Shown: piece by piece, positions 44,802-50,252 of the stretch
Layout: the number at the start of each line of letters is the position of its first letter
How positions within the stretch are numbered: position 1 is the first letter of the stretch
Assembly (NCBI GenBank): GCA_964468125.1
Contig: CAYXVF010000043.1
Location: 1-50,252, forward strand
Length of the DNA stretch: 50,252 nt
Source: CAYXVF01 sp964468125
GTDB taxonomy: Bacteria > Myxococcota > XYA12-FULL-58-9 > CAYXVF01
Direction: 5' to 3'
The notes under the pieces: model-generated
What the model saw: the letters and a program-made list of their open reading frames with translations, nothing else
The model's database searches: none
What the model was told of the DNA's origin: nothing
Translations under genes and position numbers: made by a program

Positions 44802-46466
44802 GTGCGTGTCGAAGATCTGAGTCACGAGGAACTCTTGGAGCTGGACCCTGAGGGCGGGGTGATCCGCTTTGCGGGACAACGCTCGCTGTTGCTCGACGCG
44901 GTCGCCATGGGCCTGCATCGCAAATATCTCGTCGAGAACTTCGGCCTAACCGCGGCCCGAGCGGTGCTGACGCAGTTTGGCTTCGCCCATGGATGGCGCA
45001 TGGCTGAAGCCATGAGGCGCGGGATCACGTGGCAAGATGACGCCGAGTGGCGTCGCGCGGCCCCCCATCTCTACGCGCTCGAGGGTCTCTTTAGGGCTCA
45101 GGCCGGCAGTGAGGATTCGCTGACGAGCGAGGGAACGATCCTACTCGCATCCTATGAGGCAGAGCAGCATCTGCTGCATTTTGGGCGCTCCGACTCGGCC
45201 GTCTGTTGGACCGTTTGCGGCTTGCTGAGCGGCTACGTTAGCAAGACGGTCGGTAAGGAGATCTATGTCTTGGAAGATCGCTGTCTCGCACGAGGCGATG
45301 CGGCGTGTCATTTCGTCGGGAGAACACGCGAGGAGTGGGGTGAAGCGCGTGCAGAAGACTTGACCTTCTATGACAAACGAAGGCTCAAAGAAAGCCTCGA
45401 TGTGTCCCTCGGCCAGGTCCTCGAGACCTTGAGGGCCGCAGAGGCAAAGCTGCGGGCACACCGCAAAGCACTGGTCGAGGTGGTTCGAGATGCGGACGAG
45501 CCCCGTGGCGTTATTAACAAGAGTGCGAAGATGAAAGAAGTCGTCGACCTCGCGCGGCGTGTGGCCAAGGTCGATGTCACCGTGCTCATCGCGGGAGAGA
45601 GCGGGGTCGGCAAGGAGCGGATCGCGCGGCTCATTCATGACGAGTCAACCCGTACGCTCGGGCCGTTTGTGGCCGTCAACTGCGCAGCTCTTACAGAGAC
45701 GCTGCTCGAGAGCGAGCTCTTCGGGCACGCACGGGGCGCTTTCACTGGTGCGACGTCCGACCGGCCTGGTTTGTTCGAGGCGGCGAGCCACGGGACGCTC
45801 TTGCTCGACGAAATCGGCGAGGTGTCGCCGGGGATGCAGGTCAAGTTGCTGCGTGTACTGCAGCAGCGCGAGATCCGTCGCGTTGGGGAGAACGAGAGCC
45901 GACCAGTAAATGCGCGGGTGATCGCCGCCACCAATCGGGACTTGGCCCTCCGGGTGGCTGAAGGCGAGTTTCGCAAAGATCTCTACTACCGACTCAAGGT
46001 GGTCGAGCTGCAGGTTCCGTCTCTGCGAGAGCGGGTCGATGACATCCTGCCGCTCGCCAGGCTTTTGCTCGGAATCGCAGCGGCGCGGATGGGGCGGAAA
46101 ATCACAGGTATCGATCCCGGCGTGGCTGATCAGCTGCTGCGCTACGCGTGGCCAGGAAATGTGCGCGAGCTCGAAAACGCGATGGAGCGTGCTGTCGCGC
46201 TCGCACAGGGTAGCCGTGTGCAGCTTGGCGATCTCCCGGAGGAGATCCGCCTGGCTTTTCCAAGGCCGGTGGTGAACGGGGAAGCGGTGCAGAGCCTGAG
46301 TGAGGTCGAACGCGACTACATTTTGGCGGTCTTGGACATCAACGAGGGCAATCAGACGCACGCTGCCAAACAGCTCGGAATCGGCCCAGCGACGCTTTAC
46401 AGAAAGCTCAAGAAATACGGATCGCTGCGAAAAAGCAGCTCTCCCACTCCAGAGGTCGAGCCTTGA
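44802..46466 (+). CDS. Sigma-54-dependent transcriptional activator with XylR_N and V4R domains
   Basis: This 554-residue protein is of the XylR/DmpR type. The N-terminal XylR_N domain (about 1-90) is followed by a V4R sensor (about 120-185, ending YVLEDRCLARGDAACHF with Cys pair), a B linker, and the AAA+ core: GESGVGKER, GAFTGA contact loop, LLLDEIGEV, and YYRLKVVELQVPSLRER. A Fis-type helix-turn-helix ends it (THAAKQLGIGPATLYRKLKKYG). By family knowledge an aromatic effector bound to V4R relieves repression. GAGGTG is 4 bases before GTG 44802; TTG 44790 is an alternative. It probably drives genes elsewhere or the divergent OmpA-like gene. Confidence 0.9.
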   Translation: MRVEDLSHEELLELDPEGGVIRFAGQRSLLLDAVAMGLHRKYLVENFGLTAARAVLTQFGFAHGWRMAEAMRRGITWQDDAEWRRAAPHLYALEGLFRAQAGSEDSLTSEGTILLASYEAEQHLLHFGRSDSAVCWTVCGLLSGYVSKTVGKEIYVLEDRCLARGDAACHFVGRTREEWGEARAEDLTFYDKRRLKESLDVSLGQVLETLRAAEAKLRAHRKALVEVVRDADEPRGVINKSAKMKEVVDLARRVAKVDVTVLIAGESGVGKERIARLIHDESTRTLGPFVAVNCAALTETLLESELFGHARGAFTGATSDRPGLFEAASHGTLLLDEIGEVSPGMQVKLLRVLQQREIRRVGENESRPVNARVIAATNRDLALRVAEGEFRKDLYYRLKVVELQVPSLRERVDDILPLARLLLGIAAARMGRKITGIDPGVADQLLRYAWPGNVRELENAMERAVALAQGSRVQLGDLPEEIRLAFPRPVVNGEAVQSLSEVERDYILAVLDINEGNQTHAAKQLGIGPATLYRKLKKYGSLRKSSSPTPEVEP

Positions 46467-46488
46467 CCATTGCACGGAGTGAGGAGGG

Positions 46489-46526
46489 TGGAGAAATCGA
46501 CCTAGGAGAAATGGAGAAATCGACCT
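46489..46526. repeat. Two direct copies of a 15-base sequence
   Basis: TGGAGAAATCGACCT occurs at 46489-46503 and again at 46512-46526, 23 bases apart start to start. It is between the activator gene and the IS66 remnant and may mark an element edge. Confidence 0.7.
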
Positions 46527-46579
46527 GGTGACGTTCTCCGGCGCGGAACCAGCAGGAAGGGGTCGAGATTCGCCGAAAG

Positions 46580-47030
46580 CTACCACGTTGCCTGGCAGCC
46601 AACCGAAGACGTTGAGCGCGAGGCGAAAGCTCGAAACGCTGACCTCGATGAGTTCAAACCGATGCGTGAAGAGCGGTCGAAGCCCATCCTGAAGCGCATC
46701 GAAGCATGGGCGATGGAGGTGCGGCCGCTGCCGGAGAGTGCGCTCGGCAAAGCCGTGTCGTACATGGCGAAGCTTTGGCCGGGGCTCACACGATTTGCTA
46801 ACGACCCTCGTGTCCCAATGGACAATAATGCCACTGAGAGGTCGTTGAGAAACGTCGTTGTTGGCAGGAAAAATCACTACGGGTCGCGCTCGCAGCGCGG
46901 GACCGAAGCCGCCGCCCTGTTTTACAGCCTCGTAGAATCCGCCCGGCTCGCAGGGGTCGAGCCACGGGCCTATCTCACAAGAAGCGGCGATCGCGGCGCT
47001 CGAAGACCGCCCCATCCCGCTGCGCGTTAG
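46580..47030 (+). pseudogene. IS66-family transposase C-terminal fragment
   Basis: The frame reads DVEREAKARNADLDEFKPMRE, then ALGKAVSYMAKLWPGLTRFAND and PMDNNATERSLRNVVVGRKNHYGS, the IS66 TnpC end with its DNNxxER motif. Near 46980 the sense shifts one frame (QEAAIAALEDRPIPL). The N-terminal two-thirds are missing. It ends against the IS256 fragment on the other strand. Confidence 0.85.
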
Positions 47031-47437
47031 GCCCGAGGATCGCCTCCAGCGCCTCCGAGAAAATCACCCGTCGAAACCCCTTTCAGGTAGAGCACAGGAA
47101 GCAATTCATCGACGCTGGGCGTACGTCGCAAGAATGGCGGTGGGATCTTGCTGGTGAATTTGAACTGGCCACTTCGGTCACGGACGCGAGGTTGCTTCAC
47201 CGTCACTGACCCGGCTCCAGTCACGAGCTCGCGCTCCGGTAGGTGGCCGTTGCGGACTACGACACAGTGGCCTTTGTCGTCGACGACGTTTGAGAAGCCC
47301 GCGATCACCTCGGCGACTTCGTTGTCGAGGGCCGCTTGAAGAAGACGTCGCGCGCCTTCGCGCACGATCGCATCGAGCGGAGAGACTCCCGTGTCGTTTG
47401 CGCCTGGATTCTGAAGAGGGAGAACGTTCTCCGTCAT
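47027..47437 (-). pseudogene. IS256-family transposase N-terminal fragment
   Basis: It starts MTENVLPLQNPG at ATG 47437 and continues REGARRLLQAALDNEVAEVI, VVRNGHLPERELVTGAGSV, VKQPRVRDRSG and LRRTPSVDELLPVLYLKGVS, all typical of the mutator/IS256 family. Around 47065 one extra base breaks the frame (the intended SEALEAILGP becomes LGGAGGDPRA), and then the sequence ends at the IS66 remnant. The DDE catalytic part is absent. Confidence 0.85.
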
Positions 47438-47440
47438 GGT

Positions 47441-47506
47441 GAGCGTATCCTTGCTCCCCGCCAGCAAGCGGGGTGGTTTCGGTGTTAGCACCCGAAGGAT
47501 ACGCTC
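47441..47506. repeat. 12-bp inverted repeat with an inner hairpin beside the IS256 fragment
   Basis: GAGCGTATCCTT (47441-47452) is the exact inverse complement of AAGGATACGCTC (47495-47506). Between them lies CCCCGC-CAGCAA-GCGGGG. It stands directly upstream of the transposase start and could be a terminal repeat or a regulatory stem of the element. Confidence 0.65.
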
Positions 47507-47549
47507 AACTTTCAGCTCAGCTCCGAACACAGTGCGATTTGAATATTTG

Positions 47550-47783
47550 AATGAGCCGTTGGGTCTGCGGGACCGAGCGATTCTCGAAACCTTTTACTCG
47601 ACCGGGATGCGGCGGACGGAGCTGGTTGAGCTCACGCTGCACTCGCTCGATGTGGAGCGCGGCACGGTGCTGATTCGCCAGGGTAAGAAGCTGCATGCCT
47701 CTCTGGCTCCAAGCCGCGCCGAGCGTGCCGCAGGTCTCGCAGTTCCGGTGGAGGAAGTCCTTGCGGAGCTCGACGCACTGTGA
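47550..47783 (+). pseudogene. Tyrosine-recombinase fragment joined to an antitoxin C-terminus
   Basis: The first 45 codons read EPLGLRDRAILETFYSTGMRR, then TELVELTLHSLDVERGTVLIRQGK, the part of XerC/XerD-type enzymes with the first catalytic Arg (in GMRR). Without a break the frame passes into LHASLAPSRAERAAGLAVPVEEVLAELDAL, the tail of a small antitoxin of the ParD/RHH-like group (xxAGxxxPxEEVxAEL). The rest of both genes is lost. The TGA stop overlaps the GTG of the ParE-like start (GTGA). Confidence 0.65.
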
Positions 47784-47905
47784 GCTTGACGCTCACTGTT
47801 ACTCCCGAGGCCCGTAAGCAAGTCCAAGAACTCGCGCGCTGGTGGAGGATCAACCGACCCGCATCCCGCACGAAAGTGAATGTACAATTCCGCCGGTCGA
47901 CGTAG
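47780..47905 (+). pseudogene. ParE/RelE-like toxin gene start, truncated
   Basis: The 41-residue frame begins VSLTLTVTPEARKQVQELARWW and RINRPASR, the usual first helices of ParE-type toxins (LTVTPEAxxQVxxxAxWWxxNRP). Sense is lost after about residue 31 and a TAG follows; a full toxin is about 95 residues. The overlap with the antitoxin tail (GTGA) is the normal operon layout, so this is the broken remainder of a toxin-antitoxin pair. Confidence 0.6.
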
Positions 47906-48041
47906 ATCTGAAAACCAAACATGAAGGCCAGTGTCCAGACGTCGAGTGCGGTCCATTAAACGCCCTCATCAGCCAGAACACGACCATTGCCCAAACGGAG
48001 ATTAGCGAGCCGCGGTCGGCGGATTCTAACTGGGGGCAATG

Positions 48042-48116
48042 TGGTTGGGGTACTAGGACTCGAACCTAGACTGACGGAATCAGAATCCGCCGTCCTGCCA
48101 ATTAGACGATACCCCA
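48042..48116 (-). tRNA. tRNA-Gln (anticodon CTG)
   Basis: On the minus strand the acceptor TGGGGTA pairs with TACCCCA. The anticodon stem CGGA/TCCG encloses TTCTGAT (anticodon CTG). The T loop is GTTCGAG. The discriminator is A and CCA is encoded (48042-48044). Its 3' end faces the mobile-element remnants. Confidence 0.95.
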
Positions 48117-48133
48117 ACGGCGCGGGGCGGAAC

Positions 48134-49355
48134 CTAATGAGAAAGCGACCATTCGGCAAGAATTTTTGCGCCGCCCCACCGCGAGGAAGCTCGCGTTGTT
48201 CGCGAAGAGATTGGCCTCGATCGGACTGCCGACCCCGTCGCGCCGTTTTTCGGAGACTGCACTCCGTTGGCCCGCACCAGCAAAACACCGACGTCACGCC
48301 AGCGGTACCCGATCTCGAGCCCATAGCGCAGCTCGTCCGAGAAACCCTTGAAGCGCTTCGCAAAGCCCGCATTTCCGGTGAGGTACAAAGGAATCCGAGA
48401 AAACCCGTGGCCGACCAAGAGCTCGCCGCGAACATCCGCCTCCCCATCTCCGGTCACGAGCCCGTTTTCCTGGTCCGTGAGCCCAATGGGGATCCCGGCG
48501 GTGAGCTGCCCCGACAACACGGTCCCACCAACCTGCGTCACGCGGTAGCGCACGGCGAGCTCCCCGTCCCCTCAGGGCGGTCACCGAATCGCCGGGGAAT
48601 CGCTCCACGCCACTGAGCTGCCACACCAGACTGTTCAGAGTGAAGTAGCGGACCGGCAGATTGCCAATCACCGTCAGACGTTCGAAGAGGCCATACTCCG
48701 CGTGAATGCTGAAGAGGGTATCACCAAAGGTCGCGATGTCGACGGGTTCGACGCGGAGAGCGCCGCCGTCGGAAAAGCTGACCGTGACCCTGCCCGATAT
48801 GGTGTATCTCGAAGACCCGACAAAGGTGCCGCTTCGGCCCAGAGACGCCGCGTCGAACACCGTCAGCGTCTTCAGCGACTCCACCCGTGCGCTCAGCTGA
48901 AGCGTGGAGCCGAGCGCCAGACGCGCGCTTCGCGACTCACCGGTAAGCCCCGTCACCTCGACGACCGCGGGTGCGCTCAGGTCCTCCACGACCGTCACCA
49001 GGGTCTGGAGATCAATGGCGTCGGGCGCGGCGATCGATTGTGTCCCGACGAATTCGCCGATCACGCGGGTTTGCCCCGGCCCACCGGCTCGGACTCTCCC
49101 CTCTTCATCCACCGCCGCAACGCTCGGATCGTCGGAGCGGAAGCCCATCTCTGCATCACCGACAGCGACGGGCTCGCCTTCCACATCGACCACGAGCTCC
49201 CCGCTGAGCACGGCCTGCTCCCCGACCTGCAGCGCAAGGGAGGCCGGAGCGACCCGGACGGAGGGTGTCTCGTCCACGAAATCAGTCCCTACCCCGCAAG
49301 CGCGCAGCGTCAGGCCCATCGGGGCTCCACCGTGCCACCACCCTCTCCTGAGCAT
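48134..49355 (-). pseudogene. Ig-like plus outer-membrane-barrel-like protein, frameshifted
   Basis: ATG 49355 (after AAAGGTG) opens with a lipoprotein-like start (GLTLRAC). An Ig-like Big_2-type domain follows (VRVAPASLALQVGEQAVLSG, RSDDPSVAAVDEEGRVRAGGPG) and a second beta domain. A barrel-like part starts about residue 225 (TLFSIHAEYGLFERLTVIGNLP). At about 48575 one extra base shifts the frame; the sense continues DGELAVRYRVTQVGGTVLSG, LTAGIPIGL, ADVRGELLVGHGF in the other frame. A second shift near 48250 leads to DGVGSPIEANLFANNASFLAVG. The end is lost before the tRNA. One-base errors of assembly could explain the first shift, but two shifts and a lost 3' end favour a pseudogene. Confidence 0.6.
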
Positions 49356-49420
49356 ATTCGCACCTTTCAGTCGTCGAGAGTCACAACCCCGTTCGTCGCC
49401 AGGACGATAAGAGGAGCATG

Positions 49421-50185
49421 ATGAGCCCAACCCTCGCTTTCGGTACGTTCCTGGTGGTCTCGACGGTTACGGTCGAAGACGCCGAATTCTTGGGTTTCTC
49501 ACACGACGAAGGCCTCGCCGCCTGGCAGCTCGTTCTGACGGAAGACACGCCTCGCGGCCCCCTGCGCTACCCGCTGGTGCAGGTCGTGGAGTCGAGCACT
49601 CTCAAAATCGTCGGCGAGTTTCGCATCGGCGCGGCTCGTCACGCGAAGAGCGGTCGCGTCGTGCCGCCGAGACGCAGCGCGAGTCAGCGTTGGCGTGCGG
49701 CAAAGGGTTTATCTGCCTGGCAAGAGCTCGCCACGAGGGAAGAAATCGGGCTCTCCCCACTCGCTGAGATCAGCGATCAAACCCGGGTTGCTCTCAATCG
49801 CGGCTATTTGTCCGATCGCAAAGGCGGCCTGCACTTCGCGGGCGCCGCGGGGATCGAGTTCTTGCTCCGCGTGGATTTGACCAACGGCGGTGAGCTCCAG
49901 CTCGGCCGCTTTGGGCATCCGGACGCAGAGCGCGCGCGCGTGCGGGTCTATTCATCGCCTACGGGCCATCACGTTGCCATCGAGTGCGCACTCACTCTCG
50001 GGCCGAAGAACCGTCGGGCTGAGACCGTCCTGCGACGACTGGTCGGCTTTCCCCTGCGGGCCCGACCGGCCCCGGGGCCGATCGATCCTGCGCGTGTACG
50101 GGTGATCTACGGTGAAGACGCCTGGGGCTTCGGCTACAAGGGCGGCCCGAAGGGCTACGCTGTCTCCCTCAACCTCGAGCGCTGA
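49421..50185 (+). CDS. Hypothetical secreted protein (254 aa)
   Basis: A signal peptide (MSPTLAFGTFLVVSTVTVEDA) is followed by EFLGFSHDEGLAAWQLVL and YPLVQVVESSTLKIVGEF. The shape (GFS-x-D-x-G-x-x-A then a strand pair) recalls DUF2259-type secreted proteins, but I am not sure. A second domain from about 110 is beta-rich, ending GEDAWGFGYKGGPKGYAVSLNL. GAGGAG is 4 bases before ATG 49421; ATG 49418 is too close to it. It is divergent from the Ig-like/barrel pseudogene, 65 bases away. Confidence 0.7.
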   Translation: MSPTLAFGTFLVVSTVTVEDAEFLGFSHDEGLAAWQLVLTEDTPRGPLRYPLVQVVESSTLKIVGEFRIGAARHAKSGRVVPPRRSASQRWRAAKGLSAWQELATREEIGLSPLAEISDQTRVALNRGYLSDRKGGLHFAGAAGIEFLLRVDLTNGGELQLGRFGHPDAERARVRVYSSPTGHHVAIECALTLGPKNRRAETVLRRLVGFPLRARPAPGPIDPARVRVIYGEDAWGFGYKGGPKGYAVSLNLER

Positions 50186-50252
50186 CTCGTTCAGAGAGCT
50201 CTCGTCCTGCCTGCCCGCTTGGACCGCGTATTCGCCCCTCGAAGCCGAGCAG

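Larger units (their letters stand above)
39923..47905. mobile_element. Graveyard of mobile-element remnants next to tRNA-Gln
   Basis: Remnants of IS3, IS30, Rhs, IS66, IS256, a tyrosine recombinase and a toxin-antitoxin pair follow each other, all truncated or frameshifted. They surround an intact OmpA-like gene and an intact sigma-54 activator. The right edge lies close to the 3' end of tRNA-Gln. No direct repeat of the tRNA end was found by eye at the left edge, so this is an accumulation zone rather than one defined island. Confidence 0.6.

Noticed and set aside
50186..50252. Possible further gene at the right edge
   Set aside because: Only 67 bases remain and no frame gives a recognisable segment.

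Overview
The window looks like a piece of a GC-rich deltaproteobacterial chromosome, most likely from the Myxococcota or a close relative. Three things point that way: many short secreted or lipid-anchored proteins with Cys-rich, Ig-like or RCC1 repeats; a protein ending in a Cys / short hydrophobic stretch / Arg-cluster tail of MYXO-CTERM type; and a 6S RNA gene of proteobacterial layout next to 5-formyl-THF cyclo-ligase. Two runs of exactly 100 N (9600-9699 and 25927-26026) show a scaffolded draft assembly. Both lie inside protein-coding tandem repeats, and the reading frame does not carry across either of them.

The left part (1-39935) is mostly ordinary chromosome. It begins with a partial Cys-rich protein, a class II-type sirtuin, and a YbbA/YbbP-like ABC exporter divergent from tesA. 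A minus-strand cluster follows: aceK, a large membrane AAA ATPase, and a small MscS channel coupled to it by ATGA. Then come a CheW-domain protein, a GT87 glycosyltransferase, type II NADH dehydrogenase, a broken ABC-F gene, tRNA-Glu with a terminator, a stand-alone receiver protein, a double GNAT protein, two lipoproteins (DUF6279-like and DUF3332-like), an AraC-type regulator, a lipase-like and EF-hand pair, a lipid kinase, a reprolysin-like lipoprotein that has lost its zinc-site residues, glpD and aspS. The remains of an RCC1-repeat lipoprotein separate aspS from a stress and RNA cluster reading 6S RNA, 5-formyl-THF cyclo-ligase, an RNase Y-like protein without its HD residues, and Rel/SpoT. 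A decayed MscS gene, small proteins, a hotdog thioesterase and a TrhA/hemolysin III protein follow.

From about 39923 to 47905 lies a graveyard of mobile DNA. It holds an IS3 orfB remnant, an IS30 fragment, an Rhs gene end with a type-33-like toxin domain broken by a stop codon, an IS66 fragment, an IS256 fragment, a tyrosine-recombinase fragment joined to an antitoxin tail, and a ParE-like toxin start. Two intact genes sit inside it: an OmpA-family lipoprotein and a divergent sigma-54 activator with XylR_N and V4R domains. The graveyard stops near the 3' end of a tRNA-Gln gene, a usual integration site. Beyond the tRNA are a frameshifted Ig-like / outer-membrane gene and a secreted protein of unknown function.

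The points most worth a second look are the MscS + AAA ATPase pair, the RNase Y-like protein without its catalytic residues beside rel, the zinc-site-less metallopeptidase, the 6S RNA locus, and the nonsense-mutated Rhs toxin. All family names come from reading the translations by eye. No database search was run.
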